Of a stretch of DNA of 64,000 nucleotides, positions 44,886 to 53,422 are shown one piece after another (within the stretch, counting starts at the first letter, position 1; each line of letters opens with the position of its first letter). The position numbers and the translations under genes are program-made. The stretch covers positions 186,001 through 250,000 of the forward strand of contig NZ_JACAPG010000021.1 in NCBI RefSeq assembly GCF_013385825.1, given 5' to 3'. Under the pieces are notes generated by a model, which did not search any database, was not told the DNA's origin, and was given only the letters and a program-made list of their open reading frames with translations. Source of the stretch: Pseudomonas reactans (GTDB lineage: Bacteria; Pseudomonadota; Gammaproteobacteria; Pseudomonadales; Pseudomonadaceae).

Positions 44886-45563
44886 TCAAAGGCTGTAATA
44901 GTAGCCACGGCTGCGCAACGCCACGATCCGTGGCCGGCCATCCGGGTGTGGGCCGATCTTTTTGCGCAGGTTGCTGACGTGCATGTCCAGGCTGCGATCG
45001 TAAAGGGTCAGCTTGCGGCCCAAGGCGATCTGCGCCAGTTCCTGCTTGTCCAGCGGTTCGCCAGGCTGACGTAGCAAGGCTTCCAGCAGGCGGCTTTCGG
45101 AAACGGTGAGGGCGAACTCCTGTTCGTCGATGCTGACCACACCGCGCACCGGGCTGAAGCACAGGTCGCCCAATTCCAACTGGGTCGACACGGCAGCCGG
45201 ATGGCTGCGCCGCAAAACGGCACGCAGGCGGGCGGTCAGCTCGCGTGGGTCGCAGGGCTTGGCCAGGTAGTCGTCGGCACCCAGCTCCAGGCCGAGGATG
45301 CGGTCCAGCGGTTCACCACGGGCCGAAAGCATCAGCACCGGCAGTTCCGGGTGGTCGTTGCGCAATTGCTTGAGCAACTCAAGGCCACTGCCGTCGGGCA
45401 GCATCACGTCGAGCACCACCGCAGCCGGGGCACTGTCGGCCAAGGCTTTGCGGGCGCTCAAGCCGTCATGGCAGGCACGCACCTGAAAGCCTTCCTGGCT
45501 CAACCAACTGGTCAGCAGCTCGCAGAGCTCCTGGTCATCATCTATCAGTAACAGCTCGCTCAT
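44886..45563 (-). CDS. OmpR-family response regulator, Cpx-like
   Basis: 225 residues. Receiver domain with Asp52 in VVLDVMLPDGSG, the acidic pair DD at 9-10 and Lys102 in AKPCDPREL. C-terminal winged-helix (about 130-225) ends DMHVSNLRKKIGPHPDGRPR and RSRGYYYSL. Resembles CpxR in length and in the receiver but no exact orthologue claim is made. A short open frame of unknown function (45571-45978) precedes it by seven bases. Confidence 0.92.
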   Translation of the reverse strand: MSELLLIDDDQELCELLTSWLSQEGFQVRACHDGLSARKALADSAPAAVVLDVMLPDGSGLELLKQLRNDHPELPVLMLSARGEPLDRILGLELGADDYLAKPCDPRELTARLRAVLRRSHPAAVSTQLELGDLCFSPVRGVVSIDEQEFALTVSESRLLEALLRQPGEPLDKQELAQIALGRKLTLYDRSLDMHVSNLRKKIGPHPDGRPRIVALRSRGYYYSL

Positions 45564-45570
45564 GACTCAC

Positions 45571-45978
45571 TCAATTTAGCCATTGTCGACGGCGACGGTG
45601 CCCACCACTGGCGAAGATCCCGCACAGCAGGGCGATCAGTGCGACGGCCCCGCCGGTGACGAACCATTGCTGTTGCTCGGTCAGCCAGCGGGTCAAGGCG
45701 CCGCCCTGTGTCTCTTTGAGTTGCTGGGCCAGGCGTTGGTTCTCTTGGCGAAGGCGACTCAATTGGGCGCTCTCGCGGCCAGCATCTGCGCTTTGCAGTT
45801 GCTTGCTCAGTTCTTCACGCTGGCGTTCGCTTTCTTTCAAACGTTGCTGCAACTCGGTGATCTGGGCGCCGGCACTCAAGGACAGGGGCGTGGAACTGCC
45901 GGTGTTCGAGGTTTCTTCAGCGTGGGCCGTAGCCCCGATCATTACCACTGCCAACAGACACAACTGACGTAAGCGCAT
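45571..45978 (-). CDS. Uncharacterised coiled-coil membrane protein
   Basis: 135 residues. Signal peptide (about 1-20), a Ser-rich linker, a coiled coil (about 40-98, LQQRLKESERQREELSKQLQ) and a C-terminal membrane helix (about 108-128) with a basic tail RRRRQWLN. The layout resembles the C-terminal part of TIGR04211 SH3-type proteins without the SH3 domain. The ATG at 45978 is preferred over 45996. It lies seven bases upstream of the response regulator and may belong to the same operon. Confidence 0.75.
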   Translation of the reverse strand: MRLRQLCLLAVVMIGATAHAEETSNTGSSTPLSLSAGAQITELQQRLKESERQREELSKQLQSADAGRESAQLSRLRQENQRLAQQLKETQGGALTRWLTEQQQWFVTGGAVALIALLCGIFASGGHRRRRQWLN

Positions 45979-46083
45979 CGGAACTCCTGATTCCACACGA
46001 ATATTCAGAACGTTGTCGGCAGGTTACCGAGAATAATGAGCAATTAGGAGCGCGCCGAACTGAAATGGTTCGCGCGACCTGAG

Positions 46084-46383
46084 TCAAGGCAGGACTTGCT
46101 TGAACGGCTTGATCACGACGTCCGCGTAAACGCCGGCCGCCACATAAGGATCAGCCTTGGCCCAGGCCTGGGCATCGGCCAGGGAGGCGAACTCGGCAAC
46201 GATCAGGCTCCCGGTCAAACCCGCATCGCCTGGGTCGTTGCTGTCTACCGCCGGGTGCGGGCCGGCCAGCACGATACGGCCTTCGGCCTGCAGCTGCTTG
46301 AGGCGCTCGACATGGGCCGGGCGTACGCTCAGGCGTTTTTCCAGCGAGTTGGCCACGTCGGTGGCAATGATGGCGTAGAGCAT
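46084..46383 (-). CDS. yciI: YciI family protein
   Basis: 99 residues of the dimeric alpha+beta barrel family. Conserved His-Asp pair: LSVRPAHVERLKQL and SNDPGDAGLTGSLIV. Begins MLYAIIATDVANSLEK. It is one base after yciB (TGA of yciB near ATG) and probably in one unit with it. The activity in E. coli is unclear; homologues include chlorocatechol dehalogenases. Confidence 0.9.
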   Translation of the reverse strand: MLYAIIATDVANSLEKRLSVRPAHVERLKQLQAEGRIVLAGPHPAVDSNDPGDAGLTGSLIVAEFASLADAQAWAKADPYVAAGVYADVVIKPFKQVLP

Positions 46384-46384
46384 G

Positions 46385-46981
46385 TCAGTCCTCGGTTTTA
46401 GGCGTGGTAGGGGCAACGTCATGCAGGTGGCGCGACAGGTAGATACCCTGGCCTACCAGGAACAACACGGTCATGGCCAGGCTGCCGAACACTTTGAAGT
46501 CGACCCAGTAATCCTGGAAGGTAAAGGCCACGAACAGGTTGGCAGCGCCGCAGAACAGGAAGAACACGATCCAGGCCACGTTCAAGCGTGTCCACACCGG
46601 CTCCGGCAGGGTCAGCGCATGGCCCATGATTCGCTTGATCAGCAGGCGATCACCGATGAAGTGGCTGCCGGTAAACACCAGCGCGAACAGCCAGTTCACC
46701 ACCGGCGCTTTCCATTTGAGGAAGGTTTCGCTGTGGAAGGCCAGGGTCAGTCCGCCGAATACCAGGCAGGCGATGAGGGTGAGCCATTGGCTTTTTTCCA
46801 GCTTGCGCTGGGAGATGAAGATAGCGCCGTAGACGACGATAGAGCTGATGATCAGGACGGCGGTGGCGCTGTAGATGCCCCCGAACGACACTGGGTGACC
46901 GGCGATATCGATGACCCTGGGGTCGAGTTTGGTAACGATGAAAAACAGCAACAGCGGGATGAAGTCGATGAATTGTTTCAC
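46385..46981 (-). CDS. yciB: Inner-membrane protein YciB (septation protein A)
   Basis: 198 residues with five membrane helices. VKQFIDFIPLLLFFIVTKLD is the usual N-terminus, so the GTG at 46981 is used; upstream codons (46982-47020) would add a non-conserved stretch. YciB affects cell envelope and septation in Shigella and E. coli. Divergent from the PHP-type phosphatase gene at 47069. Confidence 0.92.
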   Translation of the reverse strand: MKQFIDFIPLLLFFIVTKLDPRVIDIAGHPVSFGGIYSATAVLIISSIVVYGAIFISQRKLEKSQWLTLIACLVFGGLTLAFHSETFLKWKAPVVNWLFALVFTGSHFIGDRLLIKRIMGHALTLPEPVWTRLNVAWIVFFLFCGAANLFVAFTFQDYWVDFKVFGSLAMTVLFLVGQGIYLSRHLHDVAPTTPKTED

Positions 46982-47068
46982 AGTAAGAGCCAGAAGCTGG
47001 ATGTGGCGGCATAATAACAAACATCCTTGGTAGCGAAAGCGCCAGCTGACTTGAGGTTACACATCCCC

Positions 47069-47932
47069 GTGAATGTTGATTTGCACTGCCACAGCACGGC
47101 CTCCGACGGCGCCCTGGCGCCCGCGGTACTGGTTGCGCGTGCGTTTGAAAAAGGCGTGCGAGTCTTGGCGTTGACCGACCACGACACCCTCGAAGGCCTC
47201 GACGAAGCCCGCGAAACCGCCCATTCACTGGGCATGCAACTGGTCAACGGCGTGGAATTGTCCTGCACCTGGGGCGGCGCCACCATTCATGTGCTCGGCT
47301 ACGGTTTCGATCAGCAGGCCCCGCCGCTGGTGCAGGCCATCGCCGATTTGCACGATGGCCGCTGGCTGCGGTCCGAAGAAATAAGCCGCAAGCTCAGCCT
47401 CAAAGGCATGCCCAACGCCCTTGATGGCGCCCGCGCCATCCAGCAGGAACTGGGCGACAGCGGCAATGCACCGGCCCGGCCGCACTTTGCCGACTGGATG
47501 GTGCGTGAAGGGTTCGTCAAGGATCGCGCCGAAGCCTTCCGCAAATGGCTGGGCGCCGGCAAGTTGGGGGATGTGAAGCAACACTGGCCGACCCTGGAAG
47601 ACACGGTCGGGACCCTGCGTGCCTCCGGCGCCTGGGTCAGCCTGGCGCATCCCTGGCATTACGATTTCACCCGCAGCAAGCGTCGCAAGCTGATCAGCGA
47701 CTATATTGGAGCGGGCGGCCACGCGATCGAAGTGGTTAATGGGCACCAACCTGCCGAGCAGGTCGGCAGCCTGGCGATCCTTGCCCGCGAATTTGGTCTG
47801 CTGGTCAGTGCCGGCAGTGATTTTCATGGTCCAGGTGGGTGGTCCGAAATCGGCGAGTATCGCCAGGTACCCGAAGACCTGCCGCTCTTGTCGGGGCGAT
47901 TCAAGCATGACCCCATTACTGCCACCGTCTGA
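47069..47932 (+). CDS. rnm: PHP-domain 5'-3' exoribonuclease/phosphatase (Rnm/YciV-like)
   Basis: 287 residues. The PHP metal-binding motifs are VDLHCHSTASDGAL (about 3-16), LTDHDTLEG and SLAHPWHYDFTRS, with SAGSDFHGPGGW near residue 262. E. coli YciV is now called RNase AM, a 5'-3' RNA exonuclease, and it also takes 3',5'-pAp-type substrates. The GTG at 47069 gives the family N-terminus; the in-frame ATG at 47027 lies within the divergent spacer. First of rnm-yciO-scpA-scpB. Confidence 0.9.
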   Translation: MNVDLHCHSTASDGALAPAVLVARAFEKGVRVLALTDHDTLEGLDEARETAHSLGMQLVNGVELSCTWGGATIHVLGYGFDQQAPPLVQAIADLHDGRWLRSEEISRKLSLKGMPNALDGARAIQQELGDSGNAPARPHFADWMVREGFVKDRAEAFRKWLGAGKLGDVKQHWPTLEDTVGTLRASGAWVSLAHPWHYDFTRSKRRKLISDYIGAGGHAIEVVNGHQPAEQVGSLAILAREFGLLVSAGSDFHGPGGWSEIGEYRQVPEDLPLLSGRFKHDPITATV

Positions 47933-47945
47933 ACAGGTAGAACAC

Positions 47946-48575
47946 GTGAGTCAATTCTTCCAGATTCATCCGGAAAACCCCCAGGCGCGCCTGATCAAAC
48001 AGGCCGTCGAGATCATTCGCGCCGGCGGCGTGGTGATCTACCCGACTGATTCGTCCTACGCCATCGGTTGCCAGATCGGCGACAAGGGCGCGGTAGAGCG
48101 TGTAAGACGCCTGCGCCAGTTGGACGACAAGCATAACTTCGCGCTGATCTGCAGCGATCTGTCCCAGCTTGGGCTGTTCGCCAAGGTCGATACCGGCACC
48201 TTCCGCCTGCTCAAGGCCCACACGCCGGGGCCCTACACCTTTATTCTCAACGCCACCCGCGAAGTGCCGCGCCTGCTGTTGCACCCGAAGAAGCGCACCA
48301 TCGGCCTGCGGGTGCCGGAACATCCCATCGCCCTGGCGCTGCTGGCCGAACTGGGTGAGCCGCTGATGAGCGTTTCGCTGATCCTGCCCGGTGAAACCGA
48401 GCCGCTGTACGATCCGTACGAAATGCGTCAGTTGCTGGAAAAGCAGGTCGACCTGATCATCGACGGCGGCTACGGCGGCAACAAAGCCTCCACCGTGATC
48501 AACCTGGCCGACGGCGAACCCGAGGTGATCCGTGTGGGTTGCGGCGACCCGGCTCCGTTCCTGGTCGAGGCCTGA
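47946..48575 (+). CDS. yciO: YciO family protein (Sua5-like)
   Basis: 209 residues of the YrdC/Sua5 fold. SQFFQIHPENPQARLIKQ opens it, then GGVVIYPTDSSYAIGCQ and KRTIGLRVPEHPIALALLAE, the KxR/SxR-type nucleotide site in this family. Sua5/TsaC makes threonylcarbamoyl-AMP; YciO itself has very low such activity. The GTG at 47946 follows AGGT. It ends immediately before the scpA ATG, so the pair is translationally coupled. Confidence 0.92.
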   Translation: MSQFFQIHPENPQARLIKQAVEIIRAGGVVIYPTDSSYAIGCQIGDKGAVERVRRLRQLDDKHNFALICSDLSQLGLFAKVDTGTFRLLKAHTPGPYTFILNATREVPRLLLHPKKRTIGLRVPEHPIALALLAELGEPLMSVSLILPGETEPLYDPYEMRQLLEKQVDLIIDGGYGGNKASTVINLADGEPEVIRVGCGDPAPFLVEA

Positions 48576-49394
48576 ATGTCAGCCGTGGAAACCGTTGATC
48601 CCCAGGCCGACGCCCAGCAGGAACTGCCGTTTGCCATGGTGTACGGCCAAGCGGTCATGGAAATGCCCCTGGATCTGTACATTCCGCCGGACGCCCTGGA
48701 AGTCTTCCTTGAAGCTTTCGAGGGCCCGCTGGACTTGCTGCTGTACCTGATTCGTAAACAGAACATCAACATCCTCGACATCCCTGTGGCGGAAATCACC
48801 CGCCAGTACATGGGCTATGTCGAGTTGATGCAGTCGGTGCGCCTGGAGTTGGCAGCCGAGTACCTGGTGATGGCCGCCATGCTCGCCGAGATCAAGTCGC
48901 GCATGCTGCTGCCACGCTCTGAAACGGTGGAAGCCGAAGAAGACGACCCGCGCGCCGAACTGATCCGCCGCCTGCAAGAGTACGAACGCTTCAAGGCCGC
49001 CGCCGAAGGCATCGACGGCTTGAGCCGCGTGGGCCGCGACGTCGTAGTGCCCAAGCTCGACGCCCCCGAAGCCCGCGCGCGCAAGCTGTTGCCCGACGTG
49101 AGCCTGGAAGAACTGCTGATGTCCATGGCCGAGGTGCTGCGCCGTGGCGATATGTTTGAAAGCCACCAGGTCAGCCGTGAAGCGCTGTCGACCCGCGAGC
49201 GCATGAGCGACGTGCTGGAGCGCCTCAAGGGCGGCGGTTTCGTACCTTTTGTCGAGCTGTTCACCGCCGAAGAAGGTCGCCTGGGAGTGGTGGTGACCTT
49301 TATGGCGATCCTTGAATTGGTCAAGGAATCCTTGGTCGAGCTGGTCCAGAATGAGCCTTTTGCGGCTATCCACGTGCGGGCGCGAGCCGAATAA
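48576..49394 (+). CDS. scpA: Segregation and condensation protein A
   Basis: 272 residues. The kleisin of the bacterial condensin links SMC heads and holds ScpB. The family motif is FEGPLDLLLYLIRKQNINILDIPVAEIT (about residues 44-71; key FEGPLDLLLYLI), with a C-terminal winged helix. The start abuts the yciO stop. The N-terminal 40 residues before EVFLEAFEGP are less conserved, so the true start could be internal. It forms a pair with scpB 12 bases downstream. Confidence 0.93.
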   Translation: MSAVETVDPQADAQQELPFAMVYGQAVMEMPLDLYIPPDALEVFLEAFEGPLDLLLYLIRKQNINILDIPVAEITRQYMGYVELMQSVRLELAAEYLVMAAMLAEIKSRMLLPRSETVEAEEDDPRAELIRRLQEYERFKAAAEGIDGLSRVGRDVVVPKLDAPEARARKLLPDVSLEELLMSMAEVLRRGDMFESHQVSREALSTRERMSDVLERLKGGGFVPFVELFTAEEGRLGVVVTFMAILELVKESLVELVQNEPFAAIHVRARAE

Positions 49395-49406
49395 AGAGCT
49401 GAATCG

Positions 49407-50339
49407 ATGAATCTGACTGAACCCCGCGAACTGGCGCCGTTGCTGGAAGCCTTCCTACTGGCCTCAGGTAAGCCGCAATCCCTGGAACGCCTGTTCGAAC
49501 TCTTTGAAGAAGCTGAGCGCCCTGAGCCGCCGGTGTTCAAGAAGGCGCTGGAGATCCTGCGCAAGTCCTGCGATGGCCGCGCCTTTGAACTACGCGAAGT
49601 GGCGTCGGGTTACCGCCTGCAGATCCGTGAGAAGTTTTCCCCGTGGGTCGGCCGTTTGTGGGAAGAGCGTCCGCAACGTTATTCGCGGGCGATGCTGGAA
49701 ACCATGGCGCTGATCGCCTATCGCCAGCCGATTACGCGTGGCGAGATCGAAGATGTGCGGGGCGTGGCGGTCAACAGCCATATCGTCAAGACCTTGCTGG
49801 AGCGCGAGTGGATCCGCATCGTCGGCTACCGCGACGTGCCCGGCAAACCAGCGATGTTCGCCACCACCAAGGTGTTTCTCGACCATTTCAACCTGAAAAA
49901 CCTCGACGACCTGCCGCCGCTGGCCGAACTGCGCGAGATGGAAGCCGAGCCGGTGCTCGATTTCGACGACGCACCCGTCCCGGCGAGCCTGCAGGAGTTG
50001 GCCGACGCCACGGCCGAGCCGGAAGAGCCGAAGGACGAGACCAGTTTTCATACGTTGTTGCTGGAATTGGACGACATGGAGCAGGGCATCAAGACTGACT
50101 TCGACGACCTGCTGCGTGACGGGGCTGCCGAGCCGCAAACCGAGCCGAGTGTCGACGTGGAGCCTGAAATCGAACCTGAGTCCGAACCCGAGGAAGACAT
50201 CCTCGGCGTCGCCGAAGCCCGCGAAAAACTCCTCGCCGCCGTCGCCGCACTGGAACAGCCGCCCCTGAGCGACGAAGAAGACGAAGCCCGCGCTCTGGCC
50301 GAAGCCATCGAAGCCGAACGCCGCCAGTTTGAAGACTGA
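49407..50339 (+). CDS. scpB: Segregation and condensation protein B
   Basis: 310 residues. Two winged-helix domains (about 1-75 and 85-165) with LIAYRQPITRGEIEDVRGVA as the best match. The C-terminal third (about 180-310) is acidic and low in complexity (EPEIEPESEPEEDI), longer than in Bacillus ScpB. It is followed by a REP pair and rluB. Confidence 0.92.
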   Translation: MNLTEPRELAPLLEAFLLASGKPQSLERLFELFEEAERPEPPVFKKALEILRKSCDGRAFELREVASGYRLQIREKFSPWVGRLWEERPQRYSRAMLETMALIAYRQPITRGEIEDVRGVAVNSHIVKTLLEREWIRIVGYRDVPGKPAMFATTKVFLDHFNLKNLDDLPPLAELREMEAEPVLDFDDAPVPASLQELADATAEPEEPKDETSFHTLLLELDDMEQGIKTDFDDLLRDGAAEPQTEPSVDVEPEIEPESEPEEDILGVAEAREKLLAAVAALEQPPLSDEEDEARALAEAIEAERRQFED

Positions 50340-50366
50340 CACCCTCTGCCAAACACCACCGCCCCC

Positions 50367-50450
50367 TGTAGGAGCCGGCTTGCCGGCGATAGCCCCCGAA
50401 TAGACACTGCCGGCCTCAAGGCCGCCATCGCCGGCAAGCCGGCTCCTACA
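50367..50450. repeat. REP inverted pair (GAGCCGGCTTGCCGGCGAT family)
   Basis: TGTAGGAGCCGGCTTGCCGG on the left and its complement on the right, 36 bases between the conserved ends, lying between scpB and rluB. Confidence 0.9.
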
Positions 50451-50624
50451 GGGTCACCGGTCGGCGGAAAAAAACGATGACTGGCCACTATTCAACTAGT
50501 CTCTGATGCGCAACGCGCACCATGCGCGTATGATTCGCGACCCTTTGCCGATCTGTTCGGCCAAAGCCCCGCTTTCAACACTCTTCAGGCCACGCCTGAA
50601 TCGACCCACCGGGAGGTGCTTAAG

Positions 50625-51836
50625 ATGAACGACAAAGACCAGAACGACAGCCAGGAAATCGGCCCAGCAGGCGAAAAACTGCAGAAGGTGCTGGCGCGTA
50701 TCGGCGTGGGCTCGCGCCGCGACGTCGAAGCCTGGATCACCCAGAAGCGCATCAAGGTCAACGGCGTCGAGGCCACCCTCGGCCAGCGCGTCGACCTGCA
50801 CGATGCAATCACCATTGATGGCAAGGTCATCAAGCGTGAAGAGGCCGCCGAATCGGTGCGCCGCGTGATCATGTACAACAAGCCGGACGGCGAAATCTGC
50901 ACCCGTGACGACCCGGAAGGCCGTCCGACCGTGTTCGACAAGATGCCCAAGCCGAAAGAAGGCCGTTGGATCAACATCGGACGCCTGGACATCAACACCA
51001 CCGGCTTGCTGATGTTCACCACTGACGGTGAGTTGGCCAACCGCCTGATGCACCCGTCCTACGAGATGGACCGCGAATACGCCGTGCGTGTGCGTGGCGA
51101 AGTCGATGACGAGATGATCGAGCGTTTGAAAGCAGGTGTTGTCCTCGAAGACGGCCCGGCCAAGTTCACCGACATCAAGCAGGCGCCAGGCGGCGAAGGT
51201 TTCAACCACTGGTACCACTGCGTGGTGATGGAAGGGCGTAACCGCGAAGTGCGTCGCCTGTGGGAATCCCAGGGCCTGGTGGTCAGCCGACTGAAACGCG
51301 TACGTTTCGGCCCGGTGTTCCTGAACTCCGACCTGCCGATGGGCCGCTGGCGCGAAATGAGCCAGTACGAAGTCGACATCCTCAGTGCCGAAGTCGGCCT
51401 GACGCCGGTCGCGATGCCGCAGATGAACGCCAAGAGCAAAGACAAGCTTGAGCGTATGCAGCGTAAATCGTCGCGTCCTGTGGCGCGCACCGAGCGTGTG
51501 GCCCGCACCCTGCGTCCGGCGCTGAATGCACCGGCTACCGGCGGTCGTATCTCCCGTGAGCCGCAGATCGAAGGTGAGCGTCGCCCAACCGCGCCATCGC
51601 GCCAGGAAGGGGAGCGTGCGCCACGTGCACCGCGCCCTGCTCCGTCGGGTGGTCGCAGCAACCGTGGTGAAGCCGATCGTCCAGCCGACAACGCCAGCAC
51701 CAAGCGTCCAGCCAAGCCGGCGGCGAACAAGCGCCCTGGCCCGAAACTGGTCGCCGACGAGCCGTCGGGCAAGCGCCGTGGCGCCCCGGCCGGTTCGGGT
51801 CAGCGTCCTGGTTTTGGTCGCAAGAAGCCGCAGTGA
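50625..51836 (+). CDS. rluB: Ribosomal large subunit pseudouridine synthase B
   Basis: 403 residues. RluB makes pseudouridine 2605 in 23S rRNA. An S4 domain (about 20-75) is followed by the catalytic part with GRLDINTTGLLMFTTDGELA (Asp in GRLDINT). The C-terminal 130 residues are a Pro/Arg/Lys/Ala-rich disordered tail, as often seen in Pseudomonas RluB. The ATG at 50625 is preceded by GGGAGG; the GTG at 50616 is within that site. Ends at a terminator. Confidence 0.94.
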   Translation: MNDKDQNDSQEIGPAGEKLQKVLARIGVGSRRDVEAWITQKRIKVNGVEATLGQRVDLHDAITIDGKVIKREEAAESVRRVIMYNKPDGEICTRDDPEGRPTVFDKMPKPKEGRWINIGRLDINTTGLLMFTTDGELANRLMHPSYEMDREYAVRVRGEVDDEMIERLKAGVVLEDGPAKFTDIKQAPGGEGFNHWYHCVVMEGRNREVRRLWESQGLVVSRLKRVRFGPVFLNSDLPMGRWREMSQYEVDILSAEVGLTPVAMPQMNAKSKDKLERMQRKSSRPVARTERVARTLRPALNAPATGGRISREPQIEGERRPTAPSRQEGERAPRAPRPAPSGGRSNRGEADRPADNASTKRPAKPAANKRPGPKLVADEPSGKRRGAPAGSGQRPGFGRKKPQ

Positions 51837-51853
51837 TGCGCTAAATGCGGCAC

Positions 51854-51889
51854 AAAAACGCCAACCCTCGGGTTGGCGTTTTTTTTTGC
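51854..51889 (+). terminator. Intrinsic terminator after rluB
   Basis: AAAAACGCCAACC-CTC-GGGTTGGCGTTTTTTTTT, symmetric with T-run. Confidence 0.88.
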
Positions 51890-51917
51890 ACCGTATTCAT
51901 GGCCGGCGCCTCCCCCC

Positions 51918-52003
51918 TGTAGGAGTCCGGCTTGCCGGCGATGGCGCCAGTCAGTCTTGCGTGTGGCTCAAGGGCACCATCGCCGGCAAGCCGGGCTCCT
52001 ACA
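51918..52003. repeat. REP inverted pair (TCCGGCTTGCCGGCGAT family)
   Basis: TGTAGGAGTCCGGCTTGCCG on the left, complement on the right, about 38 bases between; sits between the rluB terminator and the convergent aminopeptidase-like gene. Confidence 0.9.
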
Positions 52004-52020
52004 GGGGGGAGGCGGTGTGT

Positions 52021-52980
52021 TTAGAAGGCAAAAGTGCCGTCGAATACCGGCTTGTCATCCAGCGCCAACACCCCACTGGCAAAGATCAGGTCCAGGTGAT
52101 GACTGCCTTTTTGCCCGCCCCCCAAACCCAGGTGCAACCCGCAGTGGCGCTCCTCAAACCCGGCATTGCGCGCATACAGATCTTTCACGCCTTCATTGGT
52201 GCCAATCCCCAATTCCTCGACGCGTCGATTCGACGGGTTGGCATTCAGGTACTTGTTGAAATCATCTGCCAGCCCCGGCACGTCACTGGCCACGCTGCAG
52301 ATGGTCGAGTTCTCGATCCACAACTCCAACGGTGACTCCAGCACGCCATATTTACGCGCGAAGGGGATAGTGCTGAGAAAGGTGCCGACAAACCGCACCT
52401 GGCCATTGATGGCCTCGCTGTGGGTGGCGATTTCGCCGGGGGCCAGGTCGTGGTTGCCGATGCCGTTGATGTTGGTCCACTTCTTGATGCTGCTCATCGG
52501 CGCTTCCAGGCGTGAACCGTGCTTGTCGGTAAAGCTCAACACGGTGGCTTGGGACATGCGTCGGATCAGCGTGGCATTGAGGTCGGCAATGCGCTGGGGT
52601 TCGACGCTGAAGGTGTCGTAGAAGTAGTCGCCGTAATCCTTGAACAGCAGGGATTTTTTCCAGTGTTCGGCCATCACGCCCTGCAGGGCGCGGATGAAGT
52701 CCGGGCCTTCGGCGCGAGGGTTGGGCAAGGTGGAAGAGTCGTAGAGAAACAGGTAGAGGTCGCAGGCTTCGATGGCCTCGGCCAAGGTGTCGCTGGCGGC
52801 CAGCTCCAGGCGCTGCACCTGGAAGTTGAAACGCGCGGCGCTGCTGTGGGTGATCGCCTGGGCGATGGCGTCGTAGCGCTCGGTTTGGCCCAGCAGCACG
52901 GTGGGGCGGCTCAGGCCATTGAGGGCCGGATGGTGCGCGAGGTAGTAGAGAAAGTGTTCGACGGCGCGGGCCTTGTCCAT
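52021..52980 (-). CDS. M29-aminopeptidase-like protein next to a small peptide gene
   Basis: 319 residues. The second half has the layout of M29 (aminopeptidase T-like) metallopeptidases: PGE (181-183), EELGIGTN (255-262), FEERHCGLHLGLG (275-287) and SHHLD (293-297), so Glu, Glu, His, His and Asp candidate ligands are present. The first half (1-150) is a Rossmann-like domain without a known motif. CgnB/CgnE-type crocagin proteins, which bind precursor peptides, share an M29-like fold (recalled family knowledge, not aligned here). A 45-codon gene ends 74 bases upstream on the same strand, so the two are probably one operon. Whether it cuts, binds or modifies is unknown. Confidence 0.75.
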   Translation of the reverse strand: MDKARAVEHFLYYLAHHPALNGLSRPTVLLGQTERYDAIAQAITHSSAARFNFQVQRLELAASDTLAEAIEACDLYLFLYDSSTLPNPRAEGPDFIRALQGVMAEHWKKSLLFKDYGDYFYDTFSVEPQRIADLNATLIRRMSQATVLSFTDKHGSRLEAPMSSIKKWTNINGIGNHDLAPGEIATHSEAINGQVRFVGTFLSTIPFARKYGVLESPLELWIENSTICSVASDVPGLADDFNKYLNANPSNRRVEELGIGTNEGVKDLYARNAGFEERHCGLHLGLGGGQKGSHHLDLIFASGVLALDDKPVFDGTFAF

Positions 52981-53053
52981 GACGTGTTTCCTTCTGTGCC
53001 TTGGGTAAGGAGGCAGATGCCGTGCACAGCACCTGCCGGATGCCTGCCGATAT

Positions 53054-53191
53054 TTAGAATGGCCACATCGCGGTGCCGAACGGCACGACGGCGTCGGCTT
53101 GCATCATTTCAACGGCGGCCTCATGGGTCGGCGCTTCAAACCAATCGTCGAGTTGCAGTTCGGTTTCCAGGTCGTTTTCCAGTGCTTGCAT
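53054..53191 (-). CDS. 45-residue small protein, possible precursor peptide
   Basis: This gene is too short to stand out by length alone but has a strong ribosome site, TAGGAG seven bases before the ATG. Its 45 residues begin MQALENDLETELQLDDWFEA and end VVPFGTAMWPF. An acidic N-terminal part (residues 1-28), a Met/Gln segment and a hydrophobic Gly/Pro/aromatic C-terminus give the leader-plus-core look of a ribosomally made modified peptide. No Cys is present. The M29-like gene follows on the same strand. No family recognised; a plain hypothetical small protein remains possible. Confidence 0.65.
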   Translation of the reverse strand: MQALENDLETELQLDDWFEAPTHEAAVEMMQADAVVPFGTAMWPF

Positions 53192-53225
53192 GGTGTATCT
53201 CCTAGAGGACGTTGTTTGAGAACGG

Positions 53226-53250
53226 CTTGCCAACGGGCTTCGCTGGCAAG
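53226..53250 (-). promoter_or_regulatory. Leader hairpin upstream of the small peptide gene
   Basis: CTTGCCAACG (53226-53235) pairs with CGCTGGCAAG (53241-53250) around a five-base loop, ten base pairs with one G.U, 35 bases before the peptide ATG. No T-run, so it is a structured leader rather than a terminator. Confidence 0.5.
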
Positions 53251-53422
53251 TGGGAAGAACCTAGGAGAGAGTGTTTCAAAATGCAAAATTTTTATTGACA
53301 CGGTTTCATTTGGATTTTTTGTTCTGTTTTTCGGGTTTGATTTTTTCTTGAGGAAATTCAGGTAGCTGCGGAAGCTGGGTTGTAGGAAATTTCCGAGCGA
53401 CAATTTTTCTTCAGATCACGGC

